This document shows, piece by piece, positions 12,894 through 28,084 of a DNA stretch of 64,000 bases. The DNA is taken from positions 36,692,986 to 36,756,985 of the forward strand of contig JARWKL010000004.1 of assembly GCA_029961685.1 (NCBI GenBank), read 5' to 3'. This DNA comes from Aristolochia californica. Taxonomy: Eukaryota; Streptophyta; Magnoliopsida; Piperales; Aristolochiaceae. Position 1 is the stretch's first letter; every line of letters begins with the position of its first letter. The position numbers and the translations under genes are program-made. The notes under the pieces are model-generated. The model did not search any database and was not told where the DNA came from. It saw only the letters and a program-made list of their open reading frames with translations.

Positions 12894-15800
12894 CTATTGA
12901 GTCCTCAACATCTGCTCCCCATGGAGAAAGAGCTTGTCCTCGAGATCATAAGTTGGGTAGACCTTTTTGAAGTTGGCCAGTTGTTCCCATGTAGCAGCCT
13001 CTTGTTCGGTGTCCTTCCATTGTACTAGAATCTCCAATTGGTCATTAATATGACGGGCACACAATATTGTAGTTGGAGTAAGAATAACCCGTCCATTGTC
13101 CACTGGAGGAAGGGACAGGATTGACGAAGGAGGTGGACCCTTAAAGGGTTTAAGTAAGGAGACATGGAACACATCATGAAGTTTAGCCATTGCAAGAAGT
13201 TTCAATTGATAGGCGACTGGCCCAATGCGTCGAATAATAGAGAAAGGCCCAAAGTACTTTGGAGAAAGTTTATGACGGTGGTGACCCGCTAGTGAGTGTT
13301 GCCGGTAAGGATGGAGTCATAACCAGACATAGTCCCCTTCCTTGTATGTGATATCCTGGTGTCCCTTGTCGTAGAAGTCCTTCATACGAACTTGTGCTTT
13401 GAGGAGGCGATCCGAAATATTCTATAGCTCCTAGTCCCGTTCTATGAGTGCTTGATCAATAGAGTCCACGCGGGTGGAGCCTGGAGTATACGAGAGAAGC
13501 CGAGGAGGATCTCTACCATATAGAACGTTGAAGGGAGTAGATTGTAAAGCGGTGTGGAAGGAAGTGTTGTAACAATATTCTGCCCACGGTAGCCATTGAA
13601 CCCAGTTTTTAAGATGATCTCCCTCTAGACATCAGAGATACATTTCCACAATTTGGTTAATTGCCTCTGTTTGGCCGTCTATTTGAGGATGATATGATGA
13701 TGAGAACTTCAACTTGGTACTGCATAGATGAAATAGTTCACACCAAAAAGTACTGGTAAAGACCACATCACGATCTTTGACAATCTATTCGGGAATACCA
13801 TGTAAATGAACAATATGCTCGAGAAATATCTGAGCCACTCTGGATGTTGTATATGGGTGTGCCATGGAGATAAAGTGAGCATACTTGGAGAATCGATCCC
13901 CCACGACAAATAATATCGACTTGCCTGAAGATTGTGGAAGACCTTCGACGAAGTTCATAGAAATATCGGCCCACACCTGCTTAGGAAGTGTCAAAGGCTG
14001 TAAAAGACCTGTGGGACTTAGGTGTTCGGCCTTGTTGCATTGACACGTCGGACAAGATGTTACATATACTGCAATGGAGGTCTTCATAGCCTGCCAATAG
14101 AAATCAGCTCGAATGTGATGCAATGTTTTCTGGATGCCTTCATGAGTGTTGTCATGGTATGCAAAGATGATGGCTGAAACCAAATCAGAAGTGTGTATGA
14201 TATATAATCACATTTTGTAATAAATAAGAGAATCCTGAATGGTCCATCTAGAGTCCAGGGCCCCCTTTGTAATTTTCTTGTGCATATCGAGAAGAATCGG
14301 ATTGCTAGCATTTTCCTCCTTGACCAAGTCTAAAAGAATAAAATGAGCCTGGCTGATAGCATATAGAAGCGGTAGAGTCTTCCAACGTCGTGACAAGGCA
14401 TCAACCGCCTCGTTTAACCGGCCTACGCGGTATTCCACTATAAAGTCGAATCCCATCAATTTACTGATCCAGTGTTGTTGAGGAGAAGTCGTGAGTCGCT
14501 GCTCCAGTAAATATTTAGGTTGTAATGATTAGTAAGAATAAGATATGCACGACCGTAAAAGTATGGGAGCCAATGTTGGACAGCTTTGGCCAACCCGATT
14601 AACTCGCATTCATAGGTTGGCAATTTGTGGTGTCGTACTGCCAATTGTTGGCTGAAATTGTTGCTATAGAACGGCCTCAATGCCCCCATCTGATGCGTCA
14701 CACTTGACCTCAAATAAATCATCAAAATTGGGAAGTTGCAGAACTGGTGCAGATGAAAGAGCTAATTTGAGATCTGAGAAGGACTGTGTGGCTTGATCAT
14801 TCCAAATAAAGGAAATTTTTTAAAGAGATTTGTCAATGGTGCTGCTATCGGTCCATAGTTCTTGATAATTTTTCTGTGATATCCTGCCAATCCCAAAAAC
14901 CCTCTCAAAGCTGAGGTATTCATAGGTTGTGGCCAATCTGTAATAGCTTGAATTTTCTCTGAATCAACTGTGAACCCATCATGGGAAATAATATGGCCGA
15001 GATAGGCCACATGTCATGTCGCAAATGAGCATTTTGATTTCTTTATATATAATTGATGGGCACATAATAGTTGAAATACCGATAGTAAATGCTCTAAATG
15101 TTGATGTCCAGAATGGCTGTAAATGAGTATGTCATCAAAGAAACAAGCACAAATTTGCGAAGATAGTTTTGGAATACCTCGTTCATTAACGTCTGGAATG
15201 TGGTTGGGGCATTGGATAACCCAAATGGTATGACCACAAATTCAAAGTGGCCGTGATGAGTATGGAAGGCAGTTTTATCGATGCCGTCTAGATGCATACG
15301 AACTTGATGAATATATAAGACCAGTGCAATTCATCTAAAAGCTCCTCCACCATAGGAATAGGGAACTTATCTTTGACAATTTGGGCATTCAAATCCCGAT
15401 AGTCGACACAAAATCACCATGTACCATCATGTTTCTTAACGAGTAGGACTGGTGATAAAAATGGTGAAAGATTGTTGTGAATAAAGCCTTGTTGTAGCAT
15501 GGTTTGGCACTGTCTTTCAATTTCATCTTTCTGGAGGTGTGGGTATCGATAAGGTCGAATGACTACCACTTTGGAACCCTATTTTAAACATATCTAATGG
15601 TCACAATGCCTCAAGGGAGCCAGCCCATAGGGCTCTTGGAATAAGTCCAAGAATTCATCCAGGAGATATTCTATATTGTTGTTTGTATTGTCCTGTGTGT
15701 GAATCGTATGAATGTGATGTGGCTTGTCCATATGACTGCCCTATAATAGTACTTGTTGTCCGCCTGTTTCAAAACTCATAGTTAAAGCAGTAAAATACCA

Positions 15801-16110
15801 TAAAATAGGGCCTAATGTTTGCAGCCATTTAATACCCAATACCATATCGAACCCAACTAGAGGTATGACAAAAAATTCTGAATGAAATAAAGTCGTACCT
15901 TTTGAGAATTTTACTTTTTTGTTGATGTCATAGCTAGGAACTTTTTCTCCATTGGCAACTGAAACTGTTGCTATTGAGTGTGGAAGTATCTATAGTTGAT
16001 GGTGTTGAGCAGCGGTCCAACTGAAAAAATTATCTGTACTTGCCGAATCCACAAGGCTGCCAAGGTCCTGGTCCATCACCCGAGTGCGGACTTGCATAGT
16101 TTTGGCGGAT
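12894..16110 (-). pseudogene. Chromovirus pol pseudogene (protease, RT, RNase H, integrase, chromodomain)
   Basis: Read right to left. Protease-like region 15.7-16.1 kb. RT at about 14.76-15.5 kb, with [24 protein letters not shown], and a FDDI catalytic box near 15.13 kb in a different frame from its neighbours. RNase H near 14.45-14.75 kb. Integrase at 13.2-14.2 kb, with CPTCQCNK zinc-finger cysteines, ADISMNFVEGLP and SSYHPQIDGQTE. The final 103-residue frame (12894-13205) contains HDVFHVSLLK followed by a chromodomain-like QLEILVQWKDTEQEAATWE. Nine or more stops and frame changes break the frame. Chromodomain integrases identify the chromovirus branch (family knowledge). Confidence 0.85.
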
Positions 16111-17110
16111 TTCTGTCCTGTAATGGCATGCAGAGAGATTTCTTGTGGATCCTCCTCAGTAGGATCATCAAGCTCTTATGTTTCTGTGATTTCATCGACC
16201 TCTAACCAGATTAACCTTTTACACTGATGGCCTGCTCTGTATGTTTCATCACAGTTGTAACATAAGTTCTTTGCCCTGCACTCAGCCATCTCCCCACTAG
16301 TTAATTTTTGAACAAACTGGGTGGGTGGGTTGTTGGGTTGTGTATCTTCTGTAGGAGCAATGCTGGTATGATTTCTGACCTGTGGCTCTACTGTAGAATC
16401 TATCTGAGTGTTAGTGTTGCGCCTCCCATTGCCAGCTATTGCCAGTGTTCCGGTCCCCTTGCCAAGCTGGTCTCTTGTTTTTCACTTTTTGTCGAAGCTC
16501 TAGTGTCTGAGCTAGATTCATTGCTCAAGCTAAGTCAAGAGGAATGTGGAGCTCCACCTCTAACCTTAATGACTCAGTAAGGCCTCCCGTAAATAAATTG
16601 ACATGCTGGTCTACGCGAATCATCCAACTGGCTCATGCCAATTTTTCTTGAAGCTGTTTTTGATATAGTTCCACTGGGCCAGTTTGTCATAACGACACCA
16701 AATCTCCCAAGGGGTTACTGTGGGCTGGAGGACCGAATCGGATAGTGCATAACTCCTTAAACTCTTCCCAATCCAGCACCAACCTATCCAACTCTACTTG
16801 ATGAAACCAGAGTTGTGCTTCATCGAGCATGTGGAAGGCGGCCAGTCCCACCTTATCAATATTTGATGTTCTCTGATGGGTAAAAAAAATTTCGGATCAT
16901 CTGACCCATTGAAAGTAGGGAAGTCAAGTTTTGTATACCTTGGTACGGTGCCTCCTCCTTGGTTGAAATTTTTCGTCTGGCCAGGAAAGACAATGCGCCC
17001 TGTAAACTGGTCTCCCCCTCTATTGTACGAGTTGTCCTCTCCTCTCTCCTTCGGGGTTGAATTTCTTCCAACCGTAATATTTCCCATCATTCCATAAAGT
17101 CTATCAATCT
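16111..17110 (-). pseudogene. Chromovirus gag pseudogene
   Basis: Downstream of the 5' LTR on the minus strand. The first recognisable part (16794-17090) includes YTKLDFPTFNGSDDPKFF, the usual plant gypsy gag opening. A zinc knuckle close to the CCHC pattern of chromovirus gag (CYNCDETYRAGHQCK) lies at about 16215-16255. Frames change at least twice between them. No intact gag can be read. Confidence 0.75.
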
Positions 17111-17258
17111 GGAGATTAATATTTGGATTTTTTTTCCAACTTCTCCATGATTATGGCAAACTTTCTTTCATTCTCTGCTTGTTTTTCTTCCTGTGCATGT
17201 TACTCTCTGATCATCAACTCTTTTAACCCAACATTGATGGGCTCCCCTGTGTTACCCT

Positions 17259-17529
17259 GCTTTGATATCAAGTTGTTATGGTCCCTAGCCATGGATCAAG
17301 TAACTCGATGTGGGATTTGTGAATCCAGCACTGTAATAGACCTGTTGCTCTCGGTAAGGATGAAAAGGAGTTTATTTTTCTTAGATGTTCTCGGTAAGAC
17401 TGAAAAGGAGTTTCCTTTTCTTGGTTTTCCTCGATAAGGGATGAAAACCCTTGTTGTTCTCGGCCAAAAATGGTTTGAACCATTGGCTGCTCACGGCTTG
17501 GAGGGTAAGGACCCTCTTTGCAAGGTGTT
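17259..17529 (-). repeat. Truncated 5' LTR and primer binding site of the chromovirus
   Basis: LTR portion 17274-17529, similar to 11189 onward up to GCAAGGTGTT, where copia sequence begins. Next to its inner end, minus strand, is TTGATATCAAAGC (17259-17271), a decayed form of the TGGTATCAGAGC initiator-Met tRNA primer site. Confidence 0.8.
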
Positions 17530-17932
17530 TGTTGGAAGATGGTCTCAAGTCCACAAGCTCAAGACTTGAAGCCCACACGTCAAAGGAGTGGTAAAGTGGT
17601 TATTTATGGTATGATCCATAAGGATGGCATGAAGACGTAAATACATTGTCTTAGTATGTCTTTTAATCTTTTGAGTTGTAACCCTAAGGGCTTTGTAACA
17701 CTATAAATAAGAGCATTGGCTAAGAGGTAAGACGTTCAAGCCTTCCCCTCTCTTTGAGAAAACGTCCAGCCACCCTCTCTTCTCCCTTGACGCATTCTCT
17801 CCTTCCCTTAATCCAAACTCTCCTCTCTAACGTCCTTCTCCTTTCTCCCTCTTCTCTCTCTTCTCTCGTTCTTCTTCCATGTTAACCTATAGTCATTCTC
17901 ATGGGGTCATAACTTTTACATGGTATCAGAGC
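17530..17932 (+). repeat. Copia 5' LTR (391 bp) with primer binding site
   Basis: Starts TGTTGGAAGATGG, ends CTTTTACA at 17920. CTATAAATAAGAG near 17701-17713 is a plausible TATA box, followed by a CT-rich leader. TGGTATCAGAGC at 17921-17932 matches the initiator-Met tRNA 3' end exactly as in most plant copia elements. Confidence 0.9.
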
Positions 17933-18775
17933 TTGGTGTTAGGATCCCTATCCAAGTAGTTATGTCATCCATTAAAGAACTTGTGTATAGAAGGAGTTCT
18001 GCCATGAAGAGAGGTAAAATCGGTTTTTTTTTTCATATTCTCTCTTTACGTTTTCAATTTTTCCCTCTTCTTGAATTATTGATTCACATCAAGGCAAGAT
18101 AATCTTCATAAGCATTGTGAAGATCTATCTTGTATGACTAAAAGGATAGTGTAGTCTTGATCATCTTGTACCAAAATTACATGATTAATCAATGATTATT
18201 TTTTTGGTTTGTTATTTGGATTCAGTTACCTTTATGTAACGGGAATCAAACATTGTTGATATGGGATTTCAGTATATATTTCTGTAAATTCTATAATCAA
18301 ACGTTACTCATGGGAGTGTGTTATGTTGTTAGATGATCATTATACGTTTGATGGAATTCCAGCACTCACTTATCCCTATTATTTTTGCGTTTGAACTTCA
18401 ACAATTAAATCTTTTTTATGTTGAAGTATTCCCATGAGTTGGAATTTATTTTGCTAAGAAATTTCTCTCGGTTTTCCAAGAAAGGCCTTGTCTAAAGTTG
18501 CTCTCGGTTTTGTGGTTGAGTTTGGATTAAGGATAAGAGTTACATCTATTCTCTTCTCTCTATTTTTTTGATAAATATAAGGGAAGTTGAGTAGTGGCTA
18601 GTTCTTGTTATCACTTGACAAAAGCACCAATTTTTCCATAATTTGGTGCTTATTCTCGTGAAAATATTCTCTACTTATTTTTTGGTGGCTAATTTGGTCT
18701 ACGGGTACTTCAAATTACATTGTGTAATTGTTATTTGAGTGCCTTTGATAATTGACCTAGTTGATTTGCGTCAAC

Positions 18776-20890
18776 ATGGAGAGTGAACATACGAAGAGTG
18801 ACATACTCCGAATTACTACAATTCCACTAAGAGGTCTTTCCAATTACCTCAGCTAGTCACAATCGGTATAGAGGGTCCTCATTACTCGTGACCTTCTTAG
18901 TCATGTTATCAAAATCCCTCTTCCGAATGATGAAGAAGATGAAGTCTACCGTAAATGGGTAAAAAACGATAACATGGTTATCAATTGGCTTATTAACGAC
19001 ATGGAAGAGCATGTCGCTAACAATGTGATCCACTTGGAAACTTCCAAGGATATTTGAGACACATGTGCTAAGCTCTATTCCAGTACCGCCACCTTGCAAA
19101 GAGTATATGATGTTTTCCAAAGTATGCTGGCTACCAAACAAGGAGATAATATTCATGAATTTCTAGCCCGATTTCGTGGCCTTCTCCAAGAATGGAAAAT
19201 TGCTCAACCATACTCTACCGACATTGTTGTCCAAGAAAACAGCTCAAGGCTCCGGCAGCGGCTATTTACCTTACCAATATTAAGCCATGTCTAGAGGTGG
19301 CTAAGACTCAACTTCTTAATTCCTCTACCCTTCCCTCTTTTGATGACTTCTGTGCTACGTTGTTACAGATTCCTGGTCCATCTCCTCCTTATCTGATTGA
19401 TGCTCCATCAGTTTTGTTCTCTGGTAATCGGGGTACATCATCCCCATTTCGAAGACGTGGTAAAAATACAAGAGGAGGCTACAATAGAGGTGGTCGAACG
19501 GGTTCGACCCATTCATGCACTGAGCCTCGATTGTGCACTAACTGTGGTGATCAAAATCACTTTGTGGATTCATGCTGGAAACTCCATGGCAAGCCTGGTT
19601 GGGCGACAGATAATCCAGCCTCAGTTAATGTTGAGAAAAAGAAGGATAGGGCTTATTCTCATTCCGGGAATGTGACTATTTCTGCAGAAGACAAGACTAT
19701 GCTGCAATTCAAAAGTTGAAATCCTTATTTGATCAGTCTTTTACTCCACCAGGCCCTACTGCTGCCACTACCATTGCCTCAAGTATGCTTTCTTTGCTTC
19801 AACCCCTTCCTCTTGGATCACTGACTCCGGGGCTTCCGAACACTTATCAGGTAACAAACACATGCTTCATTCATTGTCTCCATGTCTTCCTCATAAATTT
19901 GTCACTATTGCTAATGGTTCCCAAACCAAGGTGCTTGACAAGGGTTCCTCCTCTCTTATCGCGTCTATTCCTCTCCAAGATGTGTTATTTGTTCCTTAAT
20001 TTCCGTTAAATTTGCTCTCCGTTAGTCAATTAACCAAACAATTGAATTGTTCTGTCACCTTCTCATCATCTTCATATATATTTCAGGATCTAACTACATA
20101 ACAAGTGATTGGTGGTGGCCATAAAAAAAGGGGGTTTATACTATTTTACTCTTCCACTAGTAGCTTCTATTTCATCCACTACATCCGATGCTCAACTGTG
20201 GCTCAACTGGCTTGGTCATCCATCTACTTTGCCACTTCGTTCTTTAGTTGATCTCTTAAATCTTTGTCTAATTTCAATTGTGAGGCATATCAATTAAGTA
20301 AGCATGTTAGGAGTACATATTCTCCTTGTCTTACAACTACTAGTACTGATCAATTGGAATTAATACATTTTGATGTATGGGGCCCTTTAAAGGTCTCTAA
20401 CGTTTCTCAGGTTCAATATTTTATTACTTTTGTGGACGATTTTACCCGAATGACTTGGTTGTTTTTGTTTAAAGACATAAAAAATTATTTCTATTTTTAA
20501 AAACTTTCATGCAATAGTTAAGTCATTTTGGAAAAAAAATTCAAATCCTTAGATCCGATAATACGAAGGAATATTTGTCTAATGAGTTTAAATCGTTTTG
20601 TGAGGGTAATGGGCTTCTTCATCAAACATCATGTGCCTATACCCCTCAACAAAACGGTGTTGCTGAAAGAAAGAATCGTCACCTTCTTGAAGTTGCTCGG
20701 GGCCTCCTCTATTCCATGAAGGTATCCTACTTTTATTGGCCTCGTGTTACTCTTACATCATGTTTTCTTATCAATAGGTTACCTTCATCAGTACTTAGAA
20801 ATCAAACTCCGTATTCTGTTTTGTTTCACGGTGAAGATCTATTTTCTCTTCCTCTTAAAGTTTTTTGTTGCACAACAATATTTTTCTCTT
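18776..20890 (+). pseudogene. Copia gag-protease-integrase pseudogene
   Basis: Starts at ATG 18776. Gag runs to about 19.6 kb, ending in a CCHC zinc knuckle, CTNCGDQNHFVDSC (CX2CX4HX4C). The protease motif WITDSGASEH is at about 19812-19842. The pre-integrase domain has LGHPS near 20215, and the integrase core runs from 20350 to 20800 (HFDVWGPLK, FVDDFTR, TPQQNGVAERKNRHLLEVAR). Several nonsense codons (for example TAG near 18855) and frame changes inactivate it. It stops before RT. Confidence 0.87.
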
Positions 20891-20950
20891 AATCTTATAG
20901 AAGAAAACAATGAAAAAGAGGTGTGGCCTTCTCCTTGCCTACTCAATATA

Positions 20951-21509
20951 TGAAATTCTCACTCCTTTTTTTATTTTCAATTAGCCAACGAACAAGAAAA
21001 AACTATGCCTCCCTTTTTCTTCTTGATATTTGTTACATTCTGAAGAAAATAGTTGGTCAATACCTTTCCAATGTTGGTTAATGCACCTAACATGTGACAT
21101 GTGATAAGTTATAAAAGGATAGTGGACAAGCAGGATAGTGAAATTGGATTATGGATTGTGAGATAATGTTAGGAATTTTAACTTTATCTTTAAATATTTT
21201 TAGGCAATTGGATAATCGGGTACAAAATAACCGTTATCCATATCTTTTAATTTATTAGTGGTAAATGGGTAAATAGATAAAATTATCTTAATCTTTAATC
21301 GAATAAGGATTTTTATTTAATATCTATTTTAAACTGGCAAAATATATGAATAATCAGGTAAATAGAATTACCACTAAGCCATTAAACAAGCTAACGTGCA
21401 AGGAAACGTGTGGACTGCGGATTCAGTCCACGGATCCATAACCGATCCGAATAAAAGTAAAAGGTGACAATTAGAAAATAAATTGTTTCCGACTCCTTTT
21501 AGCAAAGTG
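20951..21509. other. Gene-free, AT-rich upstream region of RPL23
   Basis: No coding sequence or recognised repeat. Several near-palindromic A/T words. The right edge grades into the RPL23 promoter. Confidence 0.5.
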
Positions 21510-21757
21510 TGGGCTCTGGGCCTGGACAAAAGTAATAGATTCCTGACTGGGCCTATGCATATACCATTGGAATTGATCTCGGCTCGTCAGATTCAAGGTT
21601 GGGTAAGTACGTCATTTTATGAGAAGGCAAAGCATTCTTTGTAATTTGCCCATTTAAAAAAGTTGCGCTGTTCGAGAAACCCTAGGGAGGAAGTATAAAA
21701 GTGAAAGCCTTGTAACAAGAACGCTCGATCGTGAGGGCGCATTTTCCTGCGTAAACA
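21510..21757 (+). promoter_or_regulatory. RPL23 promoter: site II motifs, telo-box and TATA box
   Basis: Three site II-type motifs (TGGGCT 21510, TGGGCC 21517 and 21548), a telo-box AAACCCTA at 21677-21684 and TATAAAA at 21694-21700 lie within 250 bp of the start codon. Site II plus telo-box is a known pairing in plant ribosomal protein gene promoters, linked to expression in dividing cells. Transcription probably starts about 30 bp after the TATA box, leaving a short leader before ATG 21758. Confidence 0.75.
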
Positions 21758-24259
<2,502 letters not shown>

Positions 24260-25296
24260 GAGATATCATCATTCAAGAGTTAATTTTAGGATTCTTTTGA
24301 AGTTTTTTGTTTGACAAATGAGATGATTTAATCCAGTGGGATCATATTCTCATGAATTTTTGTTTTCTTTAGCTTTGCTTGTGATGAGGCAGTTGCAAGG
24401 TAAAAGTTGCAGCACAGTTGATTGTATCTCGTCTCTCCATGCGAGCATCACGTAATTTCCCTTCATCCTACATCTAGCAGGGGGGAAAAGAGAAGAACAC
24501 GACTAAATTACTCAATTCTACTTGATGTGTCTGTAGCGTTGTTGCAAAGAAAAGCATTTCATGTAGAAGAGAACCGAGATCCACCACGAACTTTTGACTC
24601 GTGAATGGCTATCGTGGAAGGTATCTGTTATGGGTTTGCTCTTGAAGTGTATCAAATCGAGGTCGAAGCCTGTTTGAGTTTATACATGATTGGTTGAAGC
24701 TGTAGATTTACTGGAAGTCAGGTCCTGGGGGAGGGTTGCGAATTTGATTTGTCAGAAATCGGGTGTTGGGACCCGTGGAGGAGAGCATAGCTTACGCGTA
24801 AGCAGCATCTTGTTTTCCTGAAAATCCGAATGCATTGCATTGATTGACCAACTTGTTGCCAAGATCTTTGTTATCGGCGCCAAAATGTTAAAATTATTTC
24901 CTTGGGAGAGTCGCAAGTCCGACGTGAGGTGTCGACGTCAGCAAAGCGAATCAGTTCCCAAATTCCCTACTGCCCGCCAGTTCCTAAGCCTTCTGGAAGC
25001 AGAAAAAACATCGAAACAAATGTAACAGCAAAAGGGTTGGATTAAAATCCGTAAGACAAACCGATTTGGATCAACAAAATTCGATTCAATCTGTAAATAA
25101 ATGGATTGTAGTATTGAGTAAAAAATATATCTTCGCTTAATGTGCATCACTATATAGTAATGTCAAAAATACAAAACTGTATCTAAAATCAATCCAATCC
25201 GTAAATTAAACTGGATTGAATTGGATTTAAATACAAAACTTTATCTAAAATCAACTCAATCCGTAAATTAAATTGGATTGAATTGGATTTAAAACG
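24260..25296. other. RPL23 3' UTR, then gene-free DNA with a 60-bp duplication
   Basis: Likely RPL23 3' UTR for the first 150-200 bp. Short open frames at 24422-24604 and 24840-25025 have no recognisable product. At 25168-25290 a unit of about 60 bp (CTAAAATCAA...CCGTAAATTAAA...TGGATTGAATTGGATTT) occurs twice in tandem and is itself partly self-complementary. Confidence 0.5.
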
Positions 25297-28084
25297 TGTT
25301 GGAAGATATGACATAATTAGGGAGGTATTGATGTAATTAGTTTACGATTTATGTCTCTTAATTATTCTTATTAGGGTGAAAGGTATTCTTGTAATATTAA
25401 TACTTTTGATATCTATAATTACAATTTAAGGCGGAGGGTTTGGACAAATTTATTATTTTAATCTTCCTTTTCTTTTCTCCAATTCATTATTCTTCCTCCT
25501 AAAACTTTCTTTTCACAACTTCTTTTCATTCCTTAATCTTTTTCTACTGTGATTATATAGAAGTTTTTGTTTTTCTCGAAGTCTTTTTTTTTTTCCAATT
25601 CATGTCTTTCTTTGGATTTTTAACTCTCTTAAACGTATGTTTTATATATCAAATTATATATCTCTGGAAAGATATTTGAGTCTAATTTCCAATTCAAAAA
25701 GAATCGTTGAGATCAATTTTTTCTAGAAAGAGAAATCTACATCTGAAGAAGCAAAAGTCAAGGAGCAGAAAAGTTTCGTACATTAGCAGAAAGACTCAAC
25801 TTTCGAGTTATTTTATGCCATAGAAAATGAGAACTATATATCAAAAGAAAGACCTGTAAGTCGATTTTCTTACCTATTTAACCAATTCTCAATTTGATTT
25901 TCTTTATATGGAGATATCGATCTCAAAAAAATCAATGATCATGTTGGCCAAATGAGAAAGAATACTTAGTTCGGCCAGATTACAATGTCCAAATTCCTAT
26001 CCGATTATTTATCTCAAAATAAGTATATTTATAAAGAGAAGTTATACTTGGATAAAAGGTATTTAAGTCTATTTTTTTAAGGAGAAAATTTCATTTCAAT
26101 CTTATCTATATTTAAGGAGATATTTGCATTGGAAGAATCAAAGTTCATGTTGGTATCCTATTGCATGTGAATATCCAAATTTAAGCCAATTTTTTTGCTA
26201 CATTTTTTGAGTTGCGGTTATTGATCAACAATGTCAGAAAAATATCTAATGATCTACCCTTGGAAAGTTTCTATTTGTTAACTAACAATATCTGGAATGA
26301 ATCTTTAGAAGATCATCATATTTTCAAAAAATTTCTTGATTTATTTGTCAAATAAAATAAGTGTTCTTGTTCTGAATTATGAACCTTTTTTGCCAGCTAC
26401 GAATTTTGTGAAATTTTGTTTGTGATTTGGAAACATTATAAGAATCTAATTTGATATCCTTGAGTATTAAAACAAGGAAAGATTGATTTTTTGGTAAGTG
26501 GTGTCATAATACAAGGGCAAGTTTCCTTATTTATATTTGGATCTGATTGATTTTATGAAAAAAAATTCTCAAGATCATGATTTAGTGGATAATTTGATTA
26601 TCATTCTTTTGATTAAAAAATATGATTTTTGTCCAGCCAAGACTTTCCTTAATTAAGTGCATGATTAATTAACTAAAGTCAATAATTGAGTTTAAGTTGA
26701 AATTGAAAGATTGGGCTCAAATTCTTCCTTGAGCCGAGTTGGTTCAAGTTGTCACTTACTTGGGCTCTTTGATTTGGTTTGTTTCTTCTTAAACAAATTA
26801 TCCCAATTGATATTTGAGATATTGTGAAGTTAATACTACTAGCCTCCTTAATTAGTGGATGAAAAATTGATCTAAACACATCATAAACTTGGACTAACTC
26901 AATTTGCAAAGGAAGGACATCTCGAGCTAAGTTTAGTGATAAGGTGATTCACAAATATTTTTGGTGAGCTTGTACTTAATTTATTCTTTTTTGAGTTGAT
27001 TATTATCCCTTGTTAGTCCTAAGAGGATCAATAGCTCTCGGCTTGAAGTTTAACAAGGGTTGGAAATTACTTCCTTACTTCATCATTTACAAGCAATTTA
27101 TTACTCGGTTCCAACTTATTATTTGCACACATTCTCCTTATTCAATGATGAACTTGCTACAGATTATTTTATGTGTCTTTATTAATGACTTTCATTGGTA
27201 CATTTATTATTTGGGCATTGGCCTTATCCGCTGCTGTTATTGAAGGACTCTTCGGTTGCTAACTATTGTCAGCATTGGTTCGTTTGATGCATAATTTGAA
27301 TTTCTTAAGAAAATAAAACACATGGTGGCCTCAACATCTTATCTTCTTCATTACTCATTACCCTCTTATTTGGTAGTTTTCTCCTATCATCCTTTATTTG
27401 GCTCTCACTTAACCCTTTGGCCAAACCTTTTGAAGCATTGCTTTGGTTGGTCCCTTTTATTTATATGGGTGTTTTAAGTCTTTTGAGAATTTTTATTGGT
27501 ACTCATGGTCTTTTATCAGCGTCTTATGAATGATAGGCATCACCCACTCTACTTTTTATTAGTATCCTTGGGTCTTTTATGGTCATCTTGTGAATGACAA
27601 GCATTGCCAACTTTAGTGATTATTATCATTATATTTGAGCGAAATTCTTTGAGGTTGGTTTCGACTTATATTTTATCACACATTTCTACCCTTTGAGAGT
27701 CGGTGCTCAGTGTTTGGACACCGTGATGGAGGAGTTTATTACTACATCTATGTTATTTGGTTCAAGCTGGGATCACTGTCATTACCTCCCAATTTGAGGG
27801 AGAGTGTTGGAAGATATGATGTAATTAGGATGACACTGATGCAATTAGTTTATGATTTATATCTCTTATTCACTCTTAATAGGGTGAAGAGTATTCTTGT
27901 AATATTAGTACTTTTGATATCAATAAATACAACTTAAGGGGGAGGTTTTGGACAAGTCCATTATCCTAATCTTCCTCCTCTTTTCTCCAAATCCGATACT
28001 CTTCCTCTTCTCCTTCTAAAACCTTCTCTCTACAACTCTTCTTCTTCTTCTCACCCCTTAATCCTCTTCTATTGTGATTATACA
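25297..28084 (+). mobile_element. Non-coding LTR element (LARD-like), copy B
   Basis: LTR1 25297-25559 and LTR2 27805-28084 both start TGTTGGAAGATATGA and share TATT(C)TTGTAATATTA and AGGGTGAA(A/G)(A/G)GTATTCTTG segments over their length. A polypurine stretch (TTTGAGGGAGAG) stands directly before LTR2. The 2.2-kb inside has no gag or pol similarity; it matches the inside of copies C, D and E. No target duplication: AAACG on the left, TCATG on the right. LTR1 ends TATA instead of CA and lacks a primer site, while LTR2 is followed by CATGGAATCCTAAG, itself like a decayed primer site. Confidence 0.75.

Larger units (their letters stand above)
11189..17529 (-). mobile_element. Ty3/gypsy chromovirus, decayed, with nested insertions
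   Basis: Minus-strand element: partial 5' LTR (17274-17529), primer binding site, gag, protease, RT, RNase H, integrase with a chromodomain, then the 3' LTR (11189-12794). Both LTR ends visible on the plus strand start TGTTATGGTCCCTAGCCATGG and stay similar for about 250 bp. The 3' LTR is interrupted by a solo LTR. The 5' LTR is cut at 17530 by a copia element, and the rest of it is not found beyond that copia. Many stops and frameshifts show the copy is dead. Confidence 0.85.
17530..20950 (+). mobile_element. Ty1/copia element, 3'-truncated, inserted in the chromovirus LTR
   Basis: Plus strand. 5' LTR 17530-17920, primer site 17921-17932, gag-protease-integrase to about 20890, then loss of similarity. 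RT, RNase H and the 3' LTR are absent. The left junction lies inside the gypsy 5' LTR, so the copia inserted later than the gypsy. The missing right half of the gypsy LTR suggests one deletion removed both the copia tail and the LTR remainder before or at about 20950. Confidence 0.85.
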
